A stretch of DNA of 64,000 nucleotides from Psychrobacter aquimaris (GCF_016107525.1 NZ_JABASR010000004.1:124001-188000), one strand, 5' to 3'; shown: positions 39,062-47,158, numbered from the stretch's first letter. Notes: generated from the letters alone by a model not told the origin. Numbers and translations are program-made.

Positions 39062-39236
39062 TAGGGCGTGTCTTCATTTTCAAAATAGAGATAGAAATGA
39101 GATAAATTGCCGGTAAACAAGGAAAATAGCGCCGTTAATATCAGGATATTACCCAGCTATTTGACGATGGTTGACAAAATTTAGCCATCGTCAGCCCATT
39201 TAAAGGTTCATTAATTGAATTGAGGACATGTCCTAA
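39062..39236. mobile_element. MITE-like element, copy 1 (about 175 bp)
   Basis: The element is bounded by TA and imperfect inverted ends: GGGCGTGTC on the left and GACATGTCC on the right. Its left about 90 bp match the element at 57896-58000 closely (shared words TTGCCGGTAAACAAG-like and AAAATAGC). No coding capacity. TA flanks suggest target duplication by a TA-inserting transposase that is not in the window. Confidence 0.6.
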
Positions 39237-39406
39237 ATACAGAGATAACTTGAATAATCACCCATATACCACTATAAACAATATATATTCTATGCCCTAA
39301 TAGATCGACCAATTAAAATACAATTGATGACCATACTGAGCATGTCTCGGATTTTTGGCGTTGTTAAGGCAAATATTTTACTGACTGACTTTTTATACCC
39401 ACTATT

Positions 39407-39443
39407 ACCTATTTACCTATTTACCTATTTACCTATTTACCTA
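39407..39443. repeat. 8-bp tandem repeat (ACCTATTT, four copies plus part)
   Basis: ACCTATTT is repeated at 39407-39414, 39415-39422, 39423-39430 and 39431-39438, then partly at 39439-39443. It ends 19 nt before the ATG of the DUF493 gene, just upstream of its ribosome site. Confidence 0.92.
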
Positions 39444-39462
39444 CAAAAGTGAGGCACACATC

Positions 39463-39888
39463 ATGAGTGATGATTCAAAAGACACTAATCAAGACGCTAA
39501 TAATCAAAATACTGATAATCAAAATAGCAACCAAGACCAAGCATCAGCAAATGAAAGGTCGGTCAAAGTGACTGATTTGACGCCCAATAAAGGCGCATTG
39601 GTAGGCAAAAAGACGGACATTCAAAACCCAGAGCTTTGGGAGTTCCCGATGAACTATCCACTGAGCATCATCGGTCATGAAGGCGAGCGTGAGAGTTTGC
39701 TGAATGAAGTGAAGCTAATTTTGGGTAGCCTGTTCCCTGATTTTGATTTGGCATCTATAGAAGTCAAGCCGTCTAAAACAGGTCGTTTTCACTCAGCACG
39801 CGTCAATCTATATCTAACCACTGCTGAGCAAGTGAATGAGCTTTATGCATCATTGGACAATGCAAAAACGGTGCGCATTGTTTTATAA
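39463..39888 (+). CDS. DUF493 family protein (YbeD-like)
   Basis: The 141-residue cytoplasmic protein has an Asn/Gln/Asp-rich disordered N-terminus (about residues 1-35). A compact ferredoxin-like DUF493 domain follows: the FPMNYPLSIIGHEGE start, PDFDLASIEVKPSKTGRFHSARVNLYLTT, which reads as two strands around the GRFHS turn, and an ending of KTVRIVL. E. coli YbeD is about 87 residues, so the N-terminus is an addition. The function is unknown, with an allosteric-type fold suggested for relatives. A GTGAGG ribosome site lies next to a run of 8-bp tandem repeats that may tune expression. Confidence 0.85.
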   Translation: MSDDSKDTNQDANNQNTDNQNSNQDQASANERSVKVTDLTPNKGALVGKKTDIQNPELWEFPMNYPLSIIGHEGERESLLNEVKLILGSLFPDFDLASIEVKPSKTGRFHSARVNLYLTTAEQVNELYASLDNAKTVRIVL

Positions 39889-40394
39889 AAGACGCAGAAA
39901 AATTTAGCCCCTTTTTAATCCAAATCGTCACTCAAACGGGTGGCGATTTTTTATGGTTTGCTGTACAATCTGCGCCCTTATTATTATTGTCACCTGCACC
40001 CTTATTGGCGGGTCATTTACTCGCGAATAAAAAGCAAATGCTCGTGAGATTTTTACAAAAAATTTATTATTTGAGTCAATCGCGTCTAACCCTTACCCCA
40101 TCGTCCTTTGCCAAAATTTGGACACAGCACAACCTCACAGCAACATAGTTTGACCCTAAAATCAATATAGCATTTTCAAAATTTTCCCGCTATATTGTGC
40201 CTACCTACTAACAAACACGCTATATGTAGTACTCAGTGAATTTAATCGTCACTATGAGTAGTGGTAGCTTTTTGCCTGAAAAAAGAGCAGCTAATGCCAT
40301 CATTCAACGTGATTTGATAAATAGTGTGATAAAAAACGTTGAGCGGGTTTTACCGCTTCACGAATAATATAAGCAACCAAAAATAGAGGCCAGC
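39889..40394. other. 506-nt spacer upstream of nrdA
   Basis: This is the nrdA control region, with candidate NrdR-type boxes near 40187-40232. No gene or RNA was recognised. Confidence 0.5.
40187..40232 (+). promoter_or_regulatory. Candidate NrdR box pair
   Basis: Two similar motifs share GCTATAT at 40189-40195 and 40219-40225, exactly 30 bp apart. One has a TATATTGTG right half, the other an ACAC left half, partial matches to the NrdR box pattern ACAC...TATAT...GTGT. They lie about 165-210 bp before nrdA. Confidence 0.4.
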
Positions 40395-42671
40395 ATGACA
40401 CATATCGACAAAATCAAAGTGACCAAACGTGACGGACGATTAGAACTTATTGATTTGGACAAAATTCATAAGGTAATCGAGTGGGCAGCTCACAATTTGG
40501 ATAATGTGTCGGTATCACAAGTTGAGCTAAAGTCGCACATCCAATTTTATGAAGGCATCAAAACTCGTGACATTCATGAGACTATCATCAAATCTGCTGC
40601 CGATCTGATTTCTGAAACAACCCCTGACTATCAGTATTTAGCTGCGCGTTTGGCTATCTTCCATCTACGTAAGATTGCTTATAATAAATTCACCCCGCCG
40701 CACCTATATGATCATGTCAAAAAACTGACAGACGCTGGCAAATATGATGAGCATATCCTAGCGGACTATAGCCGTGCTGAATTTGACGAGTTAGAAGAGT
40801 ATCTCGATCACTGGCGCGATATGAACTTGGCTTATGCTGCTGTTGAGCAAATGGCAGGTAAATACCTCGTACAAGATCGCGTGAGCAAGACTGTCTACGA
40901 AAGCCCGCAGTTCTTGTACATGCTGGTCGGTATGTGCTTGTTTAGCCGTTACGAAAAGTCAGAGCGTATGAACTATGTGAAGCGCTTCTATGATGCCACC
41001 TCACAATTCAAAATCTCACTACCGACACCAATCATGTCTGGTGTGCGTACGCCATCGCGCCAGTTTAGCTCGTGCGTATTGATCGAATGTGGTGATAGCC
41101 TAGACTCAATCAACGCGACAACTAGCGCCATCGTACGCTATGTATCACAGCGTGCTGGTATCGGCATCAACGCTGGTCGTATCCGTGCCCTTGGTAGCCC
41201 AATTCGTGGCGGCGAAGCGCAGCATACTGGATGTATCCCATTCTACAAATTGTTCCAAACTGCTGTTAAATGCTGCTCACAAGGCGGCGTACGTGGTGGT
41301 GCTGCGACCCTATTCTACCCACTATGGCATCTAGAAGTTGAGTCATTACTGGTACTCAAAAATAACCGCGGCGTCGAAGACAACCGTGTCCGTCATATGG
41401 ATTACGGCGTACAGTTGAACAAAACGATGTACACGCGCCTGATCAAAGGGCAAGACATCTCGCTATTCTCACCAGGTGATACGCCTGGCTTGTATGATGC
41501 GTTCTTTGAAGATCAAGACAAATTCGAAGAGCTATACACCAAGTACGAAAATGATCCTGCTATTCGTAGCCGTCAAATCCCAGCAGCAGACTTGTTCAGC
41601 CTAATGATGCAAGAGCGTGCCAGTACGGGTCGTATCTATATCCAAAACGTCGATCATTGCAACACCCATAGCCCATTTGACCCAACGGTTGCGCCAATTC
41701 GTCAGTCAAACCTATGTATGGAAATCGCTCTACCAACCAAGCCACTTGATAATATCAATGACGAAGAAGGTGAAATCGCCCTTTGTACGCTATCAGCGGT
41801 CAACTTGGGTAAAGTCGAAAACGTCAGCGACATCGAAGAGCCAGCCGAGCTCATCGTGCGTGCGCTTGATGCCCTGCTCGACTATCAAGACTATCCAGTC
41901 AAAGCGGCTCAAAACGGCAGCATGCGTCGTCGTACACTAGGTGTGGGCGTGATTAACTATGCTTATTACTTAGCCAAGAATGGCGTACGCTATTCAGACG
42001 ACAGCGCGCTTGGTCTGACCCATCAAACGTTTGAAGCGTTGCAGTTCTATCTCTTGAAAGCGTCAAACAAATTGGCAAAAGAGCAAGGCGCGTGCCCTGC
42101 GTTCAATGAGACCACGTACTCACAAGGTATCTTACCGATTGATACGTACAAAGCCGACTTGGACAAAATCTGCCAAGAGCCGCTACATCTCGATTGGGAA
42201 ACGCTACGTGGCGAGATCACTGAGCACGGTCTACGCAACTCTACCCTAACTGCCTTGATGCCGTCTGAGACCTCTAGTCAGATCGCCAACGCGACCAACG
42301 GTATCGAGCCACCACGTGGTCTGGTCTCTATCAAAGCGTCAAAAGATGGCATCTTAAAGCAAGTCGTGCCTGAGATTGATAAGCTAAAAGATCAGTACGA
42401 GCTACTATGGCAAATGCCAAACAATGACGGTTACCTAAAGCTGGTCGCTATCATGCAGAAGTTCGTCGATCAAAGTATCTCTGCCAATACCAACTACGAT
42501 CCAGTTCGTTATGCAGGCGGCCGTGTACCGATGAAGATATTGCTAAAAGACTTGCTAAACGCTTATAAAATGGGTGTGAAGACGTTGTACTACCATAACA
42601 CTCGTGATGGTGCAAACGATGCCCAAGCGGATATGGAAGATGATTGTGCTGGTGGGGCATGTAAAATCTAG
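40395..42671 (+). CDS. nrdA: Class Ia ribonucleoside-diphosphate reductase, alpha subunit
   Basis: NrdA reduces ribonucleoside diphosphates to deoxy forms, using a radical from NrdB. The 758-residue protein carries an N-terminal ATP-cone (VTKRDGRLELIDLDKI... to about residue 95). It has the active-site cysteine region QFSSCVLIECGDS, the SNLCMEIALPT motif with catalytic Cys and Glu, and radical-transfer tyrosines in KTLYYHNTRDG. The redox-shuttle tail Cys-Ala-Gly-Gly-Ala-Cys-Lys-Ile ends the protein. The operon partner nrdB is about 4.5 kb downstream instead of adjacent, because the defence-like cassette lies between them. Confidence 0.97.
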   Translation: MTHIDKIKVTKRDGRLELIDLDKIHKVIEWAAHNLDNVSVSQVELKSHIQFYEGIKTRDIHETIIKSAADLISETTPDYQYLAARLAIFHLRKIAYNKFTPPHLYDHVKKLTDAGKYDEHILADYSRAEFDELEEYLDHWRDMNLAYAAVEQMAGKYLVQDRVSKTVYESPQFLYMLVGMCLFSRYEKSERMNYVKRFYDATSQFKISLPTPIMSGVRTPSRQFSSCVLIECGDSLDSINATTSAIVRYVSQRAGIGINAGRIRALGSPIRGGEAQHTGCIPFYKLFQTAVKCCSQGGVRGGAATLFYPLWHLEVESLLVLKNNRGVEDNRVRHMDYGVQLNKTMYTRLIKGQDISLFSPGDTPGLYDAFFEDQDKFEELYTKYENDPAIRSRQIPAADLFSLMMQERASTGRIYIQNVDHCNTHSPFDPTVAPIRQSNLCMEIALPTKPLDNINDEEGEIALCTLSAVNLGKVENVSDIEEPAELIVRALDALLDYQDYPVKAAQNGSMRRRTLGVGVINYAYYLAKNGVRYSDDSALGLTHQTFEALQFYLLKASNKLAKEQGACPAFNETTYSQGILPIDTYKADLDKICQEPLHLDWETLRGEITEHGLRNSTLTALMPSETSSQIANATNGIEPPRGLVSIKASKDGILKQVVPEIDKLKDQYELLWQMPNNDGYLKLVAIMQKFVDQSISANTNYDPVRYAGGRVPMKILLKDLLNAYKMGVKTLYYHNTRDGANDAQADMEDDCAGGACKI

Positions 42672-42678
42672 ATTGATA

Positions 42679-42715
42679 GATGGCGGGCTTAGCTTTTTAG
42701 TTAAATCCCGCTATC
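42679..42715 (+). terminator. Hairpin after the nrdA stop (possible attenuator)
   Basis: Arms GATGGCGGG (42679-42687) and CCCGCTATC (42707-42715), with a second inner stem TTAGCT/AGTTAA and a TTTT loop, form a long near-perfect hairpin 8 nt after the stop. No T-run follows, so it may stabilise mRNA ends or attenuate rather than terminate. Confidence 0.5.
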
Positions 42716-42768
42716 CAGTATTAATTTATTCAGATGGATTTATAAACACTATTTAAAGGACTAAGATA

Positions 42769-43710
42769 ATGGCTGATTATAAAAGTAACCACCTACAAGA
42801 AGTACTTGAAACACATAAGATGAAGCACATAAAAGATGTTTTTGATAAATATAGAGATAGACGTAATGAAATTAAAGATTTCTTAAATGCCGAATACGGT
42901 AGCAGAATTTATAGTCCTTTTGATTCAGGATCTTATAGTAAACATACTGCTGTTAATACAAAGTTTGACTTAGATGCAGTTGTACCTTTTAAATATAAAA
43001 GCTTCAATACATTAGAAGATATGTTCAGTGACATTTATGACAAGTTAAATGATAAATTTAATGATAGAACTACTGTTCGAAAGCAAGGTGTTTCTATTGG
43101 ACTAGCCTTTGAAGAAGATGGTATTGATATAGATATTGTACCTGCTCGAGAAACACGAGTAGATGGCTATACCGAAACAAGAAACCTAAATCTTCATATC
43201 AACTCCTTAGATCCATCGGAGACTGGGTATTTAAAAACTAATATTCAAAGTCAGATTAATCATATAAGTGGTAAGGACAATGAACGAAAAATTATTAGAT
43301 TGCTAAAGATCTGGAAATTTCAAAAATCTAAAAAATATAAGTCATTTTTCTTTGAACTTTTAGTTATCAAAGCTTATGACAGTACCTTACCTACAGGTAA
43401 TTTATGGGAACAATTTAAGACTGTTCTCCAATATATTGTAGATAATATTGAAAGTTCTACATTTAAACTGCCTGACCCGGGTAACAGCAACAATGATTTA
43501 ATGAGTACATTAGATTCATATCAAAAAACATTATTAAAAAGTGATTTTGAATTGATGCTCACTAGAATTGAGGGCAACGAAAAACAAATTGAATACTATT
43601 TTGAGAAAAATAAAGAATTTTCTGAAGAAGCTGTTAATAATAGTTTGAGCTATGGTGTTGCTGGAGCTACTCCAGTTTCTACTCCTTCATCTAAACAGCG
43701 TTTTGGTTAG
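42769..43710 (+). CDS. CD-NTase-like nucleotidyltransferase (CBASS cyclase candidate)
   Basis: The 313-residue protein carries the nucleotidyltransferase active-site pattern of CD-NTases: Gly54-Ser55 in DSGSYSKHTAV, then Asp67/Asp69 in KFDLDAVVPF, and a third acidic site in DGIDIDIVPA (Asp120/Asp122). A helical C-terminal half follows, then a flexible Ser/Thr/Pro-rich tail that ends in Gly313. Cap2-type ligases join the CD-NTase C-terminus, often a glycine, to targets, so this end fits its neighbours. The ATG at 42769 has an AAGGA site 8 nt upstream. The product, if any (a cyclic di- or trinucleotide), cannot be predicted. AT-rich codon use contrasts with nrdA and nrdB. Confidence 0.85.
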   Translation: MADYKSNHLQEVLETHKMKHIKDVFDKYRDRRNEIKDFLNAEYGSRIYSPFDSGSYSKHTAVNTKFDLDAVVPFKYKSFNTLEDMFSDIYDKLNDKFNDRTTVRKQGVSIGLAFEEDGIDIDIVPARETRVDGYTETRNLNLHINSLDPSETGYLKTNIQSQINHISGKDNERKIIRLLKIWKFQKSKKYKSFFFELLVIKAYDSTLPTGNLWEQFKTVLQYIVDNIESSTFKLPDPGNSNNDLMSTLDSYQKTLLKSDFELMLTRIEGNEKQIEYYFEKNKEFSEEAVNNSLSYGVAGATPVSTPSSKQRFG

Positions 43711-43712
43711 AG

Positions 43713-45371
43713 ATGAGATTTTCTGAAGAAGAACTACTAAATACTATCAGTAGCATAAGCTATATCTCAAACTTACAAGATCTTAAATTCGATAAAGATC
43801 TTGTAAGTTTTAGCATAGTTTTTAATCTCGAAGGTCTCAATGAGGAGATAACTTTTGATGTGACTATCAATTCTCAATATCCATTCAAGTTTAGTGGTTC
43901 TGAGACAATAATTTTCAAAAATATTAATCTGATTAAATATAGTCATGTGATGAGTAATGGCTCAGTATGCTTTCACAATCAACATGGTATTAACTTTGAA
44001 CAGAAACTAATACAAGACTTCGATGCAATTAAAAATTGGATTGATAAATATATAGTTAAAGAAGAAACAGATAGTCACTATGAGCACTTAATAGTCAATC
44101 ATAGTAAGTTTGATGGTAGTTTTTACTCTTATCAATTTACTAATATAGAAGAAGATTTTAACAAAGGTGAGTTTGGTACAGTCTCTATCAAACTATTGTC
44201 TAATTCTAACTATAGCAAGTACACTATTAACAATCACTTGGTTCAAAGCTTCAATGACTCAGCTCAACCTACTGTCAAACATTGCGACTGGAGTCATCAC
44301 TATCTTAAAGCTAGTAGTAGCGAACAAGGTGTATATATTTTTTTAGAAGAAGCGCCAGCGATTAACCAACGATTTTCTTTCAATAACTGGTCACAGTTTA
44401 ATGGAAAATTTAGTCAAGATTTTTTAAGCTATTTATGGAAGTATATTTTTTTAAATAGCAGTAGCTTCGATGCATCTAGACCACTGCCTATTTTTATAGG
44501 TTTTCACACTCAAAATAATGAAGTGCATTGGCAAGTAGCTTTAGTAAGAATAGATGAATTATTTTTTAAAAGTAAGACTAATGACGAGGAACAAAAACAG
44601 TATATTTTAGAAGATACTGCAATAAACTGGGCAATAACGAATAACTCGTCTTATTCATACTTTTTTGGTCGTGGTGCATTTGATGAAGCATTGACTAATT
44701 CGAAGATATTAATTATTGGCGTTGGTGCAGTTGGCAGCAATGTTGCTAAAACATTAGTAAGATGTGGGTGTAAAAATATATTTCTGGTCGATTACGATAT
44801 TAAGGAACCTGAGAACATTTGTCGCTCAGAATATGAATTTATGTACCCTTATATTAATAAGGTAGATGAGCTATGCGACTTGCTTTATAGAATATCACCG
44901 TTTGTAGAAGTGGGAGCAACTAGAAGCCTAATTACTGAACACCTTAAATCTGAACCTTACGCTAAACTTTTTTCTAATAAATTTGAAAAAGAATTATCGA
45001 ACTATGATTACATATTTGATTGCTCCACTGACGATGACTTGATGCATATTTTGGATAATCTTAATGTCACAGCTGTTATTATCAACTTATCTATTACTAA
45101 TCATGCACAATCACTTGTCTGTGGTATATCACCAAATACTTATAAGTTCGTTAGATATCAGTTTGATAATATTTTAGAAAATGACGTTGAAGATTTATAT
45201 AATCCTTTAGGCTGTTGGAGTCCTACTTTCAAGGCTTCTTATAACGATGTTTCCACGCTTACACATTTTGCTCTAAAACATATAAATATCATGGTTAGTA
45301 ACAAACAGCTGAATAGCTTTGTAATTAATCAAGATAATAATTATGAGTCTTTGAAAGTGAGTAAGTTTTGA
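43713..45371 (+). CDS. cap2: E2-E1 fusion ligase-like protein (CBASS Cap2-like)
   Basis: A 552-residue two-domain protein. The N-terminal part (about 1-150) is E2-like, with a candidate catalytic cysteine Cys86 in NGSVCFHNQHG after the YPFKFSG strand turn. A linker follows (about 150-320). The C-terminal ThiF/E1 adenylation domain has the ATP-binding ILIIGVGAVGSNVAKTL, the VDYD...ENICRSE arginine-finger and acidic region, and a candidate E1 cysteine, Cys501, in PLGCWSPTF. CBASS Cap2 primes CD-NTases by conjugating their C-terminus. It starts 2 nt after the nucleotidyltransferase stop and overlaps the JAB gene, so expression is coupled. Confidence 0.88.
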   Translation: MRFSEEELLNTISSISYISNLQDLKFDKDLVSFSIVFNLEGLNEEITFDVTINSQYPFKFSGSETIIFKNINLIKYSHVMSNGSVCFHNQHGINFEQKLIQDFDAIKNWIDKYIVKEETDSHYEHLIVNHSKFDGSFYSYQFTNIEEDFNKGEFGTVSIKLLSNSNYSKYTINNHLVQSFNDSAQPTVKHCDWSHHYLKASSSEQGVYIFLEEAPAINQRFSFNNWSQFNGKFSQDFLSYLWKYIFLNSSSFDASRPLPIFIGFHTQNNEVHWQVALVRIDELFFKSKTNDEEQKQYILEDTAINWAITNNSSYSYFFGRGAFDEALTNSKILIIGVGAVGSNVAKTLVRCGCKNIFLVDYDIKEPENICRSEYEFMYPYINKVDELCDLLYRISPFVEVGATRSLITEHLKSEPYAKLFSNKFEKELSNYDYIFDCSTDDDLMHILDNLNVTAVIINLSITNHAQSLVCGISPNTYKFVRYQFDNILENDVEDLYNPLGCWSPTFKASYNDVSTLTHFALKHINIMVSNKQLNSFVINQDNNYESLKVSKF

Positions 45372-45832
45372 CTATTACCAAACACTACAAGAATTTAAAA
45401 TTAGTAGTCGAAGATAGCTTGTTAAAAAGTATTTATCAGTCAAGCTGTGGACACTACCCTAAAGAGTATGGTGGCTTTTTAATTGGCAAATATTCTGATG
45501 ATTTTAAAACCTTATATATTGAACAAGCAATCACAGCAGAGATTTTTAAGAGTAGTCGAATTGAGTTTACTAGAGAGTCTAACTATCTGAAATCCGAGTT
45601 TAAAAAATTATTTATAGACAAAGGACTCTACTATATTGGTGAGTGGCATACTCATCCAGATGGTGAAGCATGGTATAGCACAACAGATTTAAGTGCAATG
45701 ATTAGCATTGCTCATGAAAAAGATGTGAAAATTGACAATCCTATCTTGCTTATTCTGAGTATTACTAGCGATAGTTTGAGGGATTTTAATTTCTTTGTTC
45801 TTAATAACAATAGGTTAGAGCTATATGAATAA
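45368..45832 (+). CDS. cap3: JAB/Mov34 isopeptidase (CBASS Cap3-like)
   Basis: A 154-residue JAMM metalloprotease. The full zinc motif is visible: Glu33 in KEYGGFLIG, then His94-Thr-His96-Pro and Ser104-x2-Asp107 in EWHTHPDGEAWYSTTD. Cap3 proteins remove the CD-NTase from targets conjugated by Cap2. The start is a TTG at 45368 whose last two bases overlap the upstream stop (TTGA), typical of tight coupling. No downstream ATG would keep the JAMM glutamate. It overlaps the next gene by 8 nt. There is no signal peptide, so it is cytoplasmic. Confidence 0.9.
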   Translation: MTITKHYKNLKLVVEDSLLKSIYQSSCGHYPKEYGGFLIGKYSDDFKTLYIEQAITAEIFKSSRIEFTRESNYLKSEFKKLFIDKGLYYIGEWHTHPDGEAWYSTTDLSAMISIAHEKDVKIDNPILLILSITSDSLRDFNFFVLNNNRLELYE

Positions 45833-46652
45833 GATTGCACTACCAGAGTTGTTTGCAAGCATGCAACAGCAAATGTCTGCTCAACTAAGTACTAATAGAG
45901 CTTTCATACATCATCCTGGTTCAAAAGGTGACTCTTTAGAGAATGCATGGATTGAATGGTTGAGAAGTTACCTGCCTAACCGTTATAGCGTAGATAAAGC
46001 AATTATCATTGACCACCTAGGAAACACAAGCCATCAAATCGATGTAGTTATTTATGACAATTACTTTACTCCATTTATTTTTACACAAAATGGTTTCCAT
46101 TATGTTCCTGCCGAAGGTGTTTATGCTATTTTTGAGGTTAAGCCTGATATAAAAGGTAATGTTGGTTCAGATAGTTACATAGAGTACGCAGGTAAAAAAA
46201 TAGAGAGCGTTAGACAATTAACTCGAACATCTACTTCGATGATCAACTCTGGGAAAAAGTTTCCACCTAGACCATTGACTAAAATACTAGGTGGATTTTT
46301 AGCCACTACAAATACCTATAGTCATAAGAACAACAATACTATTAAGCAACATCTTGAAAAATTAGATGGATTAAAGGGAATAGATTTAGGGTGTGTTGTG
46401 GACTATGGCAGTTTTTATGTTGATTATAATGGTGAAGAAGATATCACAGAAGATGTTTTCTCTAAGCGAATAAGTGATTATTATGAGTCTAGACAATTTG
46501 ATGATGTGAATTTTAGCAAAGCTGAAAATTCATTAATTACTTTCTTTATGCAATTAACTCGCTATCTTCAGCAAGCGATAGGAACTATTCCAGCTATTGA
46601 TTTGCAAGCTTATCTCAATGTAATAGGTGAAGAAATAGATCAAGAGCTTTAA
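45825..46652 (+). CDS. PD-(D/E)XK nuclease-like protein (DUF6602-like), candidate CBASS effector
   Basis: The 275-residue protein shows a restriction-endonuclease-like core: Glu39 in GSKGDSLENAWIEWL, then Asp73 in SHQIDVVIYDN, then Glu104-x-Lys106 in YAIFEVKPDI. This E...D...ExK spacing is typical of PD-(D/E)XK enzymes, and the SHQID-x-VIYD phrase resembles DUF6602 proteins. The C-terminal half is helical, ending with an FMQLTRYLQQAIG helix. No membrane helix and no SAVED or other cyclic-nucleotide sensor is recognisable. It overlaps the JAB gene by 8 nt. It probably acts as the killing effector or as a nucleic-acid enzyme of the system. That role is inference. Confidence 0.75.
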   Translation: MNKIALPELFASMQQQMSAQLSTNRAFIHHPGSKGDSLENAWIEWLRSYLPNRYSVDKAIIIDHLGNTSHQIDVVIYDNYFTPFIFTQNGFHYVPAEGVYAIFEVKPDIKGNVGSDSYIEYAGKKIESVRQLTRTSTSMINSGKKFPPRPLTKILGGFLATTNTYSHKNNNTIKQHLEKLDGLKGIDLGCVVDYGSFYVDYNGEEDITEDVFSKRISDYYESRQFDDVNFSKAENSLITFFMQLTRYLQQAIGTIPAIDLQAYLNVIGEEIDQEL

Positions 46653-46689
46653 ACGCTATCAAAGAACCAACACCAAAAACGGAGGTCAT

Positions 46690-47061
46690 GTGCAATATAC
46701 CGCAATCATCAAAGACGGTGGTTTGTTTATCCCAAACGTATTTTCAGACCTAAACGATGGTGGCTCGCATATCGTACAAGTCGAGGTTGATATTGCAGCA
46801 GTGCGTCAGCAGTTAGGTGTGGATGAAGCACCAAAGGCAGCCGTCACCAAAAAAACCGTGGCAAAAGCAGCCAAAAAGCCAGCATCGAGAGCGGCTAAAA
46901 AAGACACGAAAACAGCAGCAGAAGAGTCTGATGTGAGTACCCTACGCAAAAGCGCACTCGATGAATTAGAAGCGCTTGATGATAGTGAGCTGAGCGAGAT
47001 ATTCAAAGCCTATATGAACGATGGACAAGAGTCGTCACAGATATCACTAGAGAACCTCTAA
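46690..47061 (+). CDS. Hypothetical protein in the nrd operon, 123 residues
   Basis: It starts at GTG 46690 after an excellent GGAGG site (46681-46685). The N-terminal about 45 residues (MQYTAIIKDGGLFIPNVFSD...) look like a small beta-strand domain, loosely reminiscent of short AF2212/DUF104-type antitoxin domains. A Lys/Ala-rich linker follows (about 50-80), then an acidic helical C-terminus (KSALDELEALDDSELSEIFKAYM). The family is not recognised. Its base composition matches nrdA and nrdB, not the cassette, so it is probably an original resident of the nrdA-nrdB interval. Confidence 0.7.
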   Translation: MQYTAIIKDGGLFIPNVFSDLNDGGSHIVQVEVDIAAVRQQLGVDEAPKAAVTKKTVAKAAKKPASRAAKKDTKTAAEESDVSTLRKSALDELEALDDSELSEIFKAYMNDGQESSQISLENL

Positions 47062-47158
47062 GCTAAAAAGCTATAATCCGAAAACGTGTAATAACATCAA
47101 ATCAAAACCAGTCAAACCCATATAAATTAATAACCGTATCAATTATAAAGGCAGTCCC

